Shown here piece by piece: positions 1-12,999 of a DNA stretch of 64,000 nucleotides; positions within the stretch are counted from its first letter, which is position 1; each line of letters opens with the position of its first letter. The stretch comes from Argentina anserina (taxonomy: Eukaryota; Streptophyta; Magnoliopsida; Rosales; Rosaceae). A program made the translations under genes and the position numbers. The DNA lies in assembly GCF_933775445.1 (NCBI RefSeq), contig NC_065877.1, positions 22,506,001 to 22,570,000 on the forward strand. Reading direction: 5' to 3'. A model generated the notes under the pieces. It ran no database searches. It was not told where the DNA came from and was given only the letters and a program-made list of their open reading frames with translations.

Positions 1-2851
1 ACTCGTAGACTAGGCAACCGTACTCGGGACATGCTCCGAGAAGGAGGACCATGTTTGGATGTCGTATGCAGCTCAACACTTCAACCTGCATAATGTTTAA
101 GAGTTCGTCAGATACATCTAGAATATATAGTGCATTTCTCAATGAATATTAGATAAATAGAAAGGGTATCAGCCTTGATAAAAAAAAAAACGGGTATAAT
201 AACTCCCTTTGTTATGTTTATGTGCTAAATAAATGTAGAAGTTGTTGTATTTTAGAAGAAAGTCGGTAAAATTAGTATACATGTTTATTGAAAGTCGATC
301 ACAAACCTCTCTCTTGAACTGTGATTGCCCTTGAGCTGCATCTGGACGTAAAACTTTTATCGCCACAGATGTATGGTCTAGTTCGCCTTTATACACAGGC
401 CCATAGCCTCCTTCCCCAATCTTGAGACTACCTGAGAAATCGTGTGTTGCCGCTTCAATCTCTTCAAGTGAATACTTCCTATACCTGACATCAAATGCCA
501 TTCCTTCTTGTACCTTCTTCCTGTCTTCTGCTTCTTTAAGGCCTTTAATTTCTGCACTCTTCCTGTTCAGTACCTCAAATTCTGCAACCCTTTGAGCTGC
601 TTGCGTTATTTCAACAGCTGCAATACATTTGGCTTTCTCCTTCTCTGCAGCTGCCATTGCAGCTTCCTCGGCTACTTTTGCCTCTTCTAAACTCACATCT
701 TCTGCCCTTTTCCAATAGTTTACTTCATCTTCCTGTTTCCATGACAATATAATATTCACTTGAGACGAGATTTCTGCTATCAAAAGCCAAAAGACAGAGG
801 AAAGCATGCAATTTTCATTCAAGTTTACGCATAAATACCCCTAAAACTTATATTGAATCTCATACCTTATGTTGTGATATGCGTGCCTCATTGCATTCTG
901 TATTGTACATGTCCCTTGTTTGCTTGAGCTCTAGCATGAGCCTCCTCATCTCCGATTCAACTACATCCTGTTAAGTTCATTGAAAATCAGTATCAATAAT
1001 GTGAACTATCTGCGTGTATTATTGTTTTACTCCACAAATGCATGTCACAAAGCAATGAGATTAATGGTCCATTTAGAAATCATCTTACCATGTTCGCCGA
1101 TGACCATGATTCACCACTATCAATGGGAAATAGTGATAAGTCATTGTGGGCAGAGCCCATGTCAATGAACTTAGTTCCAGAGTAAGACGATATAGAGCTT
1201 CTGTTATCAGTGCTTGACCTTCCATTGCTGCCCACAAACGTTATATCACTCTCGAGAGATAGCTCATGTGTTTTGTTCATTGAAGTTCTTCCTCTTGAGA
1301 ATGGTGACCTACATCAGATCTTAAATTATTCCTCACCAACTGTGGTCATATCTTTTCCAGCAGATAATAGTCATTGCACATAATTTGATAGCATTTAGGA
1401 GCTCTTTAACACATCTTAAAGAAATACAGACAGGCAAACACAGAAATTGCCTAATTCATACTGATAATGTTATATATATTCTCAAAGTACAAATAAATTA
1501 AAGCTTACATGATTTCATTGTCATTTTTCTGGGTACGGGGCGAATACTGTTTCCTCTCGCACCCTGGATGAACCAAAGATGCTTGTTACTATTTTGTATT
1601 TACTAATGACAAAATATTTATGAGGGTGGCAAATAGGTTATGACAATGCATGAGCTAATTGATATTCACAGAAGTCATGACAAACCCCTAGATTTCTGGC
1701 TGAGTGTGCTTTGTGTTTCACTTGAATCTGAAACATTGCTAGCTTGGCGGTGTAGTTGATCACGTGTTTTTGGGGGTAATGTGCTGCTAGCTGAACGTAC
1801 ATATGATATCTTTCCCTTCCCTATGACATAAACAGTGCAAAAGTCTGGTGCCCTTTTCGCCACGGTGGTTGGAACATCTGTAGTCATAAATCTGTTGTGA
1901 AACATAGGTTGATACATTTAGGACCGTGTTGATAAGCGCTAATGTGCATTTACAGTTTTATCATTTCAAGGTTTAGATCACAACCTGATGAAGCTGCTTT
2001 TGGATGGTGCACCAAGTACCAGAATCTCAATGCCATTGGCATTGACATAGTTGATGATTCCTTTTGTTATATCTGTATCCTCAACAACTACTTCATTGCA
2101 ATTTATCTGCAACATAGAAAACTTAAGCATAAGGAGAAGAAATTCTGGTGTGAAACTAATTCTGTATAATCTGAGACTCACAGCCTTTTTGGTGCAAAAG
2201 CAACGAAATGGAAGAAACAACTCCTTTGCTTGAGCATCAAGTTGTTTTTTGTACACCTCTGCAACATCCTCCTTAACATCAGATATAGACACCAAGCCCC
2301 CAGCTGCATCATAGTACGGAGAAATCCAATTAAACAGGTAACATAAAGATATATGCAGTATATTCAAGAGTACTTCACAGACCGGTGAGGTTCAGATGAT
2401 TATTATTTTTGCCTGTTCAAGTAACACAACATGTGACAGTATGGCCTTATAGGTGGATTGTCCGCCCTGGTATCATGTTAAAAGTGTTGTAACGCCTCCC
2501 TGAACCGGCAAAGGGTGGCGAAACTATGATCTAATCTATATAGAATCCGAAAATTGAAATTCTACATTCTACATTCTTGTTTTTAAGAAATATTTGTACA
2601 TTTTTCCTGATCATCCATGGAGAACTAAAGAGAGGGAGTGAGATTGAATTACATTGGTTGGGAACCCCAAGCGTTGTGTGTTTAACATGAAGCAATGTGA
2701 GAGCTTGGCCTCTGCCGCGAAGATTATCAATAGCCCATTTGATAGCATTCTGACTTCCTTTGTCCTTGTTGACGGCCACAGCCACCGTCTCCTCTCTTTT
2801 CTCCGCTTTCCCTCTGATTCCCATATCTTCCTCGCCTGAACTCATAAGCAA
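1..2851 (-). CDS. USP domain-coiled coil-protein kinase (U-box kinase class), 3' end cut by window edge
   Basis: Receptor-like cytoplasmic kinase of the plant PUB33-35/PUB51-52 group. The family combines an N-terminal universal-stress (adenine-nucleotide hydrolase-like) domain, a coiled coil and a kinase, often followed by a U-box E3 domain. Exons read on the minus strand: 2653-2851, 2182-2303, 1985-2106, 1686-1891, 1509-1563, 1089-1308, 866-967, 307-732 and 1-85 (continues off the window). These give about 512 residues in one frame with GT-AG junctions. The USP part starts TVAVAVNKDKGSQNAIKWA. A Ser-rich linker and an Ala/Glu/Lys coiled coil (EEAKVAEEAAMAAAEKEKAK) follow. The kinase begins at RKYSLEEIEAAT, with glycine loop IGEGGYGPVYKG, catalytic Lys in VAIK and the helix-C Glu in FKREVEVLS. 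Whether the C-terminal U-box is present cannot be seen. The start at 2851 is the first Met; MSSGEED (2845) or MGIRG (2824) are alternatives. It probably links a stress or receptor signal to phosphorylation or ubiquitination; the substrate is unknown. Confidence 0.9.
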
Positions 2852-3642
2852 CGTACTGTTAAGTCCTTAATATCTTCTTCTGTATGAGGAATTTTCTAGT
2901 TACAAAACCCGGAATGAAAAACAGGATTAATTAATTCTTGTTCCTCTTACATTGAAACCAATTACAACTTCAATAACTGATAACGCCCTCTTGTTTCTGT
3001 TACTCTGTTTGATTGATTATGGAGCAATAGTCAAGGTAAGTTGATCGGTTAGGTTTACGCTTGAGTTTTTTCATAACGATGTCCATCTGTGATTTCTATT
3101 TTAAGCCACCGGACTCCATTGGGTTCATCTCCCTGTAACCTTTTCTAAAGTTAGGTCAATGTAGAAGCCCTATGAGTCTATGACTTGGCCCAAAATTTAG
3201 GAGTTGATAACTATGGTGATAATTTGTTGAGACATTCATTTTAGAAACTTTTCACAGCAACACCTAACAAAATATGAGCGCACAGATGAACAACGATAAA
3301 GTTTTACCTATTTCACCTAATATATATAGCACACAGATGAACAACCCAATCTCTCTTCTTACAATTGTTATCATGAGGAATAAGATGCAAATGCTAAATA
3401 CTCATACAAGTTAACTGCACTAAATTGAAGAAAAGAGGATCATACTTCACTAAGAGCTTCTAAGAAATTGCTAAATATAGTGATTACTACTATAGCTAAT
3501 GAGAAAACTGCTTTTATTATTTGAAACCTCTAAATAATAGGATACAAAAATCTTATAACAATGTGTAGTGTGTGAGATTTGAGGTTGAAAGAAGGGAAAA
3601 TCATTGGTACCCTGATTTCTTGACTATATCATCTTGTATGTT
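2852..3642. other. Intergenic spacer: upstream region of the kinase gene and 3' flank of REC3
   Basis: About 790 bp between the stop codon of the REC3-type gene and the start of the kinase gene, both on the minus strand. It must hold the 3' UTR of the former and the promoter/5' UTR of the latter. It is AT-rich and I see no ORF, RNA gene or repeat of note. Confidence 0.6.
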
Positions 3643-6026
3643 TCAGTGAACAGAAGCCGAGATGGATTGCTGACTGTACAACTCACTCCTGAACTGCTGC
3701 CGGCTTCTTCTCCTCTTTGTCACAACTGTAAATCCTTCACCATCACCAACTTCATTTGTATCTACATCCGTTGTTTTCAATTGATCACAGTCATTGGACT
3801 GAAAAACCGTCTTTCCTTCATTTCCATAGTGAATTTTTATAATTGCACTGTCATTCTCTACAGCATCAGAATGATTCTCCTGCTTACTTTCACTTTCCGA
3901 ATCCTTGTTCTGATGGACAGATTTTACTATAAAGCTCAACAATATCTGCCTTGCAAGCTCTGACTTCTCAGACTCAGATACACTCTTCCTCTCAGCTTTA
4001 CCATTTGTTTTTTGATCCATATCTTCAGCCCTATTTATTTCGAATGAAGAATTGGATTCAGTTGCATATTCTGCATATTCATCCATGTAATCTGCTTGCA
4101 AAGTTCTCCCAGGAACAAACTCTGGAGCATGGGGATTCATGTTTGTTGGAGGCCCAGATCCACTTGCTTCTGAAAGGGGTCTTTGAAATTTCTGAACACC
4201 TTGCCTCATGCGAAAAAAATAATTGGATTTATAATACAAAGGTGATCGAGGACCACAAGGAACTCTGGCAGCTGCTGGGGGGAGCGCAGGAGCAGAAAGC
4301 ATTGCTTGACTAGCTCTCACATCATATACACTTGTAACAGCAACTGGATTTACAGGGTGAGTCATGGTGACTGGTCTTGGATTGAATGGTTCTGCTGCAG
4401 CCGACAGCTTACTTCCATTTTTTTCTGCAGAACTTTGTTCCACAGTTCCAGGGCCTGTATCTTCCAACTGGGTTGACCTTGCATGTGTTCCTTCGGTCTC
4501 ATCATCTGGATTAAGTTCAACTGCACCTATGCTATCTTCAGTTTTCAATGTCTCAGGTGGAGGGCTACACACCTTTGTTTCAGATTTTTCCACATTTATG
4601 TCGTCAACTTTATCCAGCAATGACTTTAGAACAGTACCTGGAGGTGCCAAAGCTACTTGTTTGTAAGATACATATTTCGAAGCCAAGTTCGTAAGAGTGG
4701 TTGGAGTAGAGGAGACTATAGAAACATTAGTTTTGGACTGAAGTCTAACTGAATCCTCTCCAGTAAGAACCTTTGATTGCTTTGATGAGAGTGAATCAGT
4801 TACAAAGCTCTTCACAGCTGCAATGTGTGAAGAGGATTTGACCTCCCTTGAATATTTGCTTTCTCTGAAGTGTGAAGAGTCATTGTCTGGCCTCCTTCTA
4901 CTGAACTTCCTCCCAGTAGTATTCCCGGACCTACCTTTTGATATGGCTTCTTGCCAACCTTCATCTGAACTGGTTTCTTCGACAGTTACACTGGTAACTG
5001 ACAAATCATTTCTAACGACATCATCTTTTTCCTTCAGTTCCTGATGAGCCCATCTTTCCTCAACTTCTTCAGTATTATTATCAATCAAAAGCATAGGGTT
5101 TTCAAGGCCATCATTAGGCAAGTCATCATCAACTATTACATCTTGATGTACGTGATAGGTAGCATCACTTGACTGATGTACCTGCAATATAAGCATGTAA
5201 GATGTGAAAAACTACAGATTAGATATACTGTAACATCATGCACTCGTACTAGAACTGGCCTAATGTTTAAGGCCCTAATAGTAGGATCAACTACAAATGC
5301 AATCTGTAACAAGAATGTACATGGAAGAATCTATGCACCTTTGCACGTCGCTGCTTCCTATGTAAATCATTGACTTTTGACTCTTGATCAGGGCTAATGT
5401 AATCCAGGAGATCTGACACACTGCGTTGGAGCATGGAAGGGTTTAGTCCCCATACATACAATTAAAGAAGTTGGAATCAAGTAATTTGGGAATACCATAT
5501 TAATACCTAAGGTGACCTTTGCTTGCAATCAACACATCAGGCTTTGGAGATCCATTTCGTGCTGCTTCTTGCTGCTCTAATGATTTAGATTCGAAATATT
5601 CAAGCCATGCTGCTGCATCCTGCTCAGGAATATACAGGTCATTAAATATTAACTGGCAACTTCAAATTTGTGTAAGATGAGCAGCGGTCACATAAGTTTC
5701 TTCGAACAAGTAACAATGAAGACCAATAATATAGATTAAACAACTTCAAATGGCAACTTCGAGTATACAGAATTGTAAAGATTGCGTGGTTACCTGAGTA
5801 CGAAGATCCTCAGGTCCAAGTTTGTCTTGAAGTATCTTGAGTGTTGTTTGCTCGTGTTGCACACTTAGAGAATATGCTTCCATCAATGAAAGAGCTATGG
5901 CTATAGCATGATAGCTTGCGGCAGTCTAAACGGTGAAATAACCATGTAAATGATTGAAGTTAGAAATTAAGAAATGTACGAGGATTGCAGAGAAAGATGA
6001 GACAGAAGCACACCCAAATATAGCAA

Positions 6027-6062
<36 letters not shown>

Positions 6063-7646
6063 CGTGAGAGAGAAAGAGAGAGAATATAGTGAAACCTGTA
6101 TGTGATCTGGTCCTAATAATCTCTGGTTACACTTGAGAGCTTCATGTAGGTATCTGAGAGCAACATGGACATTTCCCATGCCCTCCTCCATCATAGCCAC
6201 ATTTATGTATGTCGCGGCTGTGTTGGGGTGAGATAGTCCACATGTAAAATGAAGAAGAAACAATGCACAATTTACATACCTACACAAAAGCGCAAAGTTA
6301 AATCACTACCATAAAGGAAGAAGTAAAAGTAAAAGTGTTACGGTAAATATGTAGCAAATACACATCCAAATTTCAGTGTTGAGAAGCAAAGTTTACTTAC
6401 TTCAACGCCAATTCGATGTATTGAAGACGGTAGTAAAAGACGGAAAGATCCCCGTAGCTTTTCATGGTATCTGGATGGTCCAGCCCAAGTTCCCTTTCAT
6501 TAATAGCCAAAGCCTTTTGCTGATAAATGGTTGCCTAACCAAGGAAACCGAAGAAAAAGATTTAGTTGATAAAAACAGCAGCAGAAAACAGAAATGCAAT
6601 CCACAACGTTAAAAGAAAGTAAACCTGATTAAAATCACCCGTGTGGTAAAGAACTACTGCTAACAGGCTGTAAGCACTTGCAGTAACTCGATGATAGGGG
6701 CCACAGACAGCTATCATCTTCGCCAGTGCCTTTTGATTCAAGAGGAGAAATCTGTGTCAGGATTCAAGACTGAGTTGACATCAATTTTCATTAATATGAA
6801 GAAGTACCTTTGTTCCGAAATGTACAGCATCCTCTAACTTTCCTTTATCTAGAGCAATTTTAGATGACTCCAACAGGTTCCGTCCATCAGCCGAAGAGCA
6901 TGCTACATGCTGTAAAAATATAGGAATAATAATAATAAAATATGTAAGAGATTTAAAATCCACTAATTAGAGTCAATAAGAAAGGAGTTAGCAAACAGAA
7001 TAACACCTTACACACTGGAACCATACTAATAATGTCATATTTGCTGAAAGGGTTCTGACATTCCATGTCATAATCTCTTGGGGCCAACTCCAGCCCGACC
7101 TGGAAAATGAAAGTGTAAAAAACTAAAACCATAACTCTACTTTGATTCTATATCAGCACTGCTACCATTTATATTTGAAAGTACCTTATGGCAAAGTCCT
7201 CGAAGAATTGATAACTTCCTCAAGTGCTGAAATTCATCTTTCAGTGGCCAACCAAATTTTCGGGCCAGGAATCTACGTAACCATTGCAATTTGATGAAAT
7301 TATCATCCACCCCAGAGCCTCCTAGTAGAAAATTTAAGGTTGTAGCTATTGCCCCAGACAAGTCAGATATTTTGCCAACAGAAGAAACAACTGCTTCAAC
7401 CACATGCTTGAAAGCTCGAGTAATCATCTCATGAATGCACAGAGACTGTATATGAGGAAGTTTCTCTGAAAGTTCAACCTGATTTCATAAACAATACATT
7501 AAGAACAGAACTAAAAATAAATGCTCCAGGCTTCAAAACAACACCAGCTTAAAAGTACACAAGACCAGAGACTTGTAAAAAGAATAAATTACATCAAGAA
7601 GACCATAAAGAATAATGACAATTTAAAAAAAAAATTTATCTAGGTG

Positions 7647-7677
<31 letters not shown>

Positions 7678-10600
7678 CACCACACGACCCAAAGAGTGCA
7701 TTTTCAGCCCCCTTAAATGCATGAAATCAGTTAGCGTACGGCCATCAACTGGAGAAAGTTCAAGTGATCCAAAGTCTGTTACCTAGTAATGTAAAAGATT
7801 CAGAGCATACACCATAACTGAGAAATGTAAGAGGACAACTCAAATTATAAAGAAGGGTACCATCTTTGGCAAGGCAACTTCATCATAATATTTGTGCGCC
7901 ATCTTGATAAGCTCATCTGCTGACTGTCACGGTGGTGCAGCAAGCAAGCTTAAATTGTTAGCTCTCAACAACACAAAAAATGTACTACAATGGTAAAGTA
8001 TTGTAGCAACCTTGTTCTTCAGTAAATGACACATCATTAGTATTAGTTTAGATTCAAAAAGTGAAACTATTAAAAGAGTCTCACAACCTTTAGATGAAGG
8101 TCGGTTCCTGTTTCTTTCAGACGCAAATAGGCTTCTTCTGAAATTAAAGTCTTCAATTCTGCCTCATTGCTGATCTCATGGCTCTCGCCATTATCTAGCT
8201 CTAATTTATCTGGTTCCCCGTTTAGACTGAAAGAACTAGCTTCAATATCTTCGTCATCATATGCTCCAGCTTCAGTACTTGTTTTCTTTTCCCTCTTCTT
8301 CAAAAATTTAAATTGCTTCCCGAGACCTTTAACAACTGGTTCAGCCACCTCATTTTCATCTAGGACACTCTCAGAGTTTTTTACTGGTGTTTCCTGCTTA
8401 AGTAGATGTTGCAACCAGCAAGAACCAAGTTCCCATCTGATAGACCTCTCAGAATTGACAGGCTCGTCCTCTAATTTCGTCAAGCTCTCTTTAATTACTC
8501 TTCGAACAAGACACTCTGAAGTTTCTAAACCATCCAACTTAGCGTGATTCACTGATTCAGTGTTGAATTTTTGAAGTAGAACTCTGAGGCTGTAAAGAAA
8601 GAAGAAAAAACGCACATTCAATTATTGATTTAAAAAAAAAACAATTTCAATGAATGTACAGACATAAACTGCATGAAAATATTCAGTAATGAAGAACGTT
8701 TAACCATGTTAGAGTCTTAAAGGTGGAACTATGATCCTTCCTATTGGCTTATTGAAGTAAAAACTGGATGACGGATGAAATTAATGATAGCATCTCCCTT
8801 CAAGTTCATATAATCATACCCACCATCAACAGAAAAAGTATAAAGAAGACAGTTTAAACCTGTTGACATTAAGAGAATTGGCTCCTCCATCTGGCTGATC
8901 TTCAATGTTGATATCTTTAGCCTCATAGCTTCCCTTCTTTATTTTACCAACAACTTTAACTGTTGCAATGTATCCACAGTGCCTCACATTGACCACACCC
9001 AAGGAGGGAATATCCTGCATAATTACTATTGTTTCATTTCTTCATGCTAAACAGTGATAATAGAATTATGAGTCCTCAGAGGACAGATGAAATAACAAAG
9101 ATCTTTGTGTAGGTGCTGTTCACCACCAACTGGTAAGCCTTAACTTTTTTTTTCCTTGTTTTTTATGCCCTTCAACCAGATCAGGAATGAAAAAAAAAAC
9201 GGAATATGTAAGTTCCCATAATGCATTCCCTATTCACTGAAGCTTTAAACATAATATAAATATACTTACATGAACAACCACACTCTCATCAGAAGTTAAA
9301 CCCTTGAGTAAACACCTCTGAGCAACTTCCTTGGCACTGCATGGATGATCACCACTAGCTTCCACTTCCAACTTTGACAATGGATCTGCTGTATCACGTT
9401 TTACTACAACGGACAAGTCCCCAACACGCTCATCATAAAGAACAGAGCCCGGAGAACAATTGGTTGTCTCTGCATTCACAGTAGAATCTACTATACCATG
9501 TATTGCAGCAGCAGCTTTAAACACCGCTACATCAATGAATCTACTATGGAGCAAAAATGCTTTACGGTCTCTTATAACCCTCTCCTCCTCAGTTTTGCAA
9601 GGAAGGCAAGCCAATATTGCAAAATTAGTAGCCCATGGCTGATAATCGTATTCACCATTTCTTCCCTGACCTCCACCATTTCCACCCCAATTCTCATCTT
9701 CAGTTGGCAGAGATGGAAAATGTGATGGAGACTCGGCAACAGATGGAGGAACAAGCCATGTGTTTGCTCGAAAACCGTACGGAAGGTCACCAAACTAAAC
9801 AAAAACACAAAATACATTAAATGAATAGATTAAACACCAAGTCAATTCAAAATAAATTACATTTTGACATCAAAGTCATTCCTCACCTTGTTATGATCTA
9901 CAAAAGCTTTCGTCAAGGTTTCATATGCCTGGAATAGCCATACTACAAACTTCAGGTAATATAAACCAAATCATGCATAAATGCTAGTACAAAAATTCAA
10001 AATTGCATAAAAATCAAACAATTTTGCAGCAAATAATTTTTCCAACAGGAAAACTTTTAAGAAATACAAGCATCAAGTACAAATATGGAGGAAACCATAC
10101 CCTTCTTCCCTTACTTTTAACTCCTAAAATCCATGTGAAAAAAATTAAATAAGTATAAATTTAAGTGAAATTAAGCCCAATCCATCTTTCTTAAGGGTTA
10201 AAACATGCATAATGTTGCTTGAATCTACAATTTTTCACTGTTTATTTCTGGCTGATGCAACTTCTTATACAATCAAGGAATAATTGAGTGTAAGTTCTCA
10301 CATTAGCAAAAGCTCTACTGAGCTGCTGCAGAAGATCCACCAATGAGTGGCTTTGTAAATACTGCTTTCCCACTGTGTAAAATCCTTTTACTGATGCAAC
10401 CACTTGTATTAGCTTCCCATTGCAAATTTTTATCTGCATATATTCATGTTATTGTTAGAACCATCCTTAATATGAAACAGAAAACACAACATAAGGACAG
10501 CCACTCATGCATAGGCACCCCATGTGAACCACATCAAAGTTGAAAATGACACAACTAGAAAAGGACCCAAGGAAAAGAACAAATCATACAATACAACCTC

Positions 10601-11217
10601 CCTCCATTTAATCCAATTTTCACATAAAAATGTCAATCATGTCCCAATTATTTAAAATTACCCAAATTATAATCTCGTAACATTTACACATTTAATTCCC
10701 CCAACAAATTATATATTGAAATGGAAATCCTGCATAAGTTTCTACATAGTTCCAATCAAAAAGAAAAGTTTCCATACAGTTTTAGCACAACATGTTACTT
10801 GCTCCATGTAACACATGTTAACCTCATTAAACAATAACAACCCTATGTACCCAAAAAAATAGTGTAAAATTCCATAATAGCTTCACTTTCCCACTTAGTG
10901 ATTGTAATTAGTGCTCTAAAACCATATAATATAATCAATATATACATAACGTGACAGGCATTATGCCCTAAATATTAGGCAATTTGATCTACAAATTTTC
11001 TGGTGCACAATCTCAACGTGCATGTGATTTTTACTTATTTATAGCACCATGCGTATCGTGCCAATATTAAATACCAAAAATTTAAATAACCCACCTGCAG
11101 TTGAAAATAGTCACCGTCGCGCCTCTCCTCGTCCACGTCACACCTCCGTAAATCTACACCAAAGTAAAAGGTGAAAAAGTAGAAAACCACTTCTGAGTCA
11201 CCAAACAGGGTAAAAAC

Positions 11218-11256
<39 letters not shown>

Positions 11257-12999
11257 GGGACTGACAGAGAACGGGAGGGGTGAGGTGAGAGAAAGAGAAG
11301 AAGTCGTAGAAGTCGGCGAGTTTCGGGGTCGGGTGAATGGCGACCATTCCGAGGCTCTCGGAGATCGCCGAGACGGACGGTGAGTGCGGGGCGGAGTTTT
11401 TGGGGAGGGGCTTGGGGTTGGTGGCGGTGGCGGTGGCGGTCTTCTTGGACTTGGAGTCAGCGGCGGAAGCGGATCGTTTGGGCTTGGCGAATCGGGTCGT
11501 GCACGCAACAAGGTCCAGCAGACGCCGCACGTGGGCAACTGCTTCGGCTTCATCTATGTAGTCCTCTGAAACAAAGTAATTAAAAGTAAAAATGTAAGTC
11601 TATTATATATATACTATGCTTTTGAGGTAAATAACTTAATGCACTTTCAGTGTGGCATATATACATATTATTTGTGTAACTAATAAATTGTAATATGTTG
11701 TAGCATCAAACTATCATCGGCTTGAATGTCCGGTGTCTTTTTTCCAGTCAGATTTTAGAAATTATAATTACACGAATAGTCGAATCACTCGAATGTATTT
11801 GTTTTTTCGATTAGGTCGAAAGTATTTGTTGAGTAAATGATCATGTACTCAAATGAGTCAAATCTATGATTGACTTTTAAATTTTTGATCACCTTCCAAA
11901 ATTCAAACAACATTTTTGAATATAAGTTGATGTCACAGTTTTGTCACATCCCAAGAATCAAATAATTGAAAAACATGTAATTCTGTTTTCTCATCAATAA
12001 AATATGTAATTTTGGCTGTCACAATTTCGGAACTATATATAAAAGATGAGAAGAAGTGTATAAATTTGTGACACATGAAAGCTTAGAAAATCTGTGAGCT
12101 AATAAAAAAAGAGGTCTCTTTCTCATACAGCATATGGCATTATTTTAGTTGAAAGATCATGCTAAACTAACTCATACACTGTCTTTAGAAGACTCTTGAT
12201 CAAATATTATCAGAGATATTAAAACAACCAACCTAACCTAAAAGGGCTAAAACTAGGGAAATGGGCACCAAGATGGGTGGTTGCCAAGGTTGGTGCTGAA
12301 TGACCAGTAAGGTAAATTGACCTACCTTCAACCATTTTCAGAAGACAGGGTTTCAGACTAACTACCTCCACCCTTTCATTCAGTCTCTTCCCTTTCACCT
12401 GAAAAATGCCAAAGAAAGAAACAAAAGCTGTTAACATCCCCAGCAGATTGAATAGGAAAACGCAGAGAAGTTCTGGGAAATATGAATTATTTGGTAATCT
12501 GATCATTAAAATAAGCTGAGGACTTACCTCATGAGACAAGGAGTAGTTTGTGAGATGACATGTCTCTACATTCACAGCCAGTAGTTTTCTAACATCGAGT
12601 ATCTTGTCAGTGGAGATACCCTTCATACCATTAATCAAATTCATTAGTATAAAGTTTTTTTTTTAACAACTAGCTAGTTCATTAGATTATTTGTTTAATC
12701 ATGTAACAGCTTGTGACAGAATCAAAATTAGAAATGGATGGGAAGTTCAAAGCTGAATACCTTGAGGATCACTTGTGTGTCGTATGAAGTAATGACAGTG
12801 ATGTCAAGAACAGTAGGAACTGCAGAATTATCAGAAATGAAAGTACAATTTCAATTTGATCATAAGCATGCAAGAGTTTAAGTGGGGAAATTGCAGGAAG
12901 GGAAGTTTGGAATTCAAGGAATGAAATCTAACCCTTTTCTTCCTTCTTCTTCTTGTCAGACTTGGCCTTGTTTCTGCCTCTGCCTGATCTTGGGGCCAT
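3643..12999 (-). CDS. REC3: Clustered-mitochondria (CLU) family protein REDUCED CHLOROPLAST COVERAGE 3-type, 23 exons, 1649 aa
   Basis: Cytosolic/nuclear TPR protein of the REC family, which in Arabidopsis helps set the cell area given to chloroplasts; CLU relatives act in mitochondrial distribution. Exons on the minus strand: 12933-12999, 12761-12819, 12528-12620, 12326-12398, 11266-11565, 11095-11153, 10302-10433, 9887-9928, 9270-9794, 8860-9014, 8088-8589, 7861-7923, 7681-7782, 7185-7478, 7007-7099, 6808-6909, 6625-6729, 6401-6534, 6096-6279, 5794-5925, 5507-5619, 5339-5420 and 3643-5181. They total 4950 nt, exactly 1650 codons, which supports every junction. Order: basic start [23 protein letters not shown] ubiquitin-like region, [24 protein letters not shown] block (exon 9), [12 protein letters not shown], central CLU domain ([19 protein letters not shown]), TPR array ([39 protein letters not shown]), then a low-complexity tail ending [16 protein letters not shown]. 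No lesion seen. The match to REC3 rather than REC1/REC2 rests on the overall motif pattern. Confidence 0.95.

Noticed and set aside
11035..11583. Several long overlapping ORFs on both strands near 11.0-11.6 kb.
   Set aside because: Only the minus-strand frame continuing [19 protein letters not shown] fits the REC3 exon. The others are GC-rich shadow frames.
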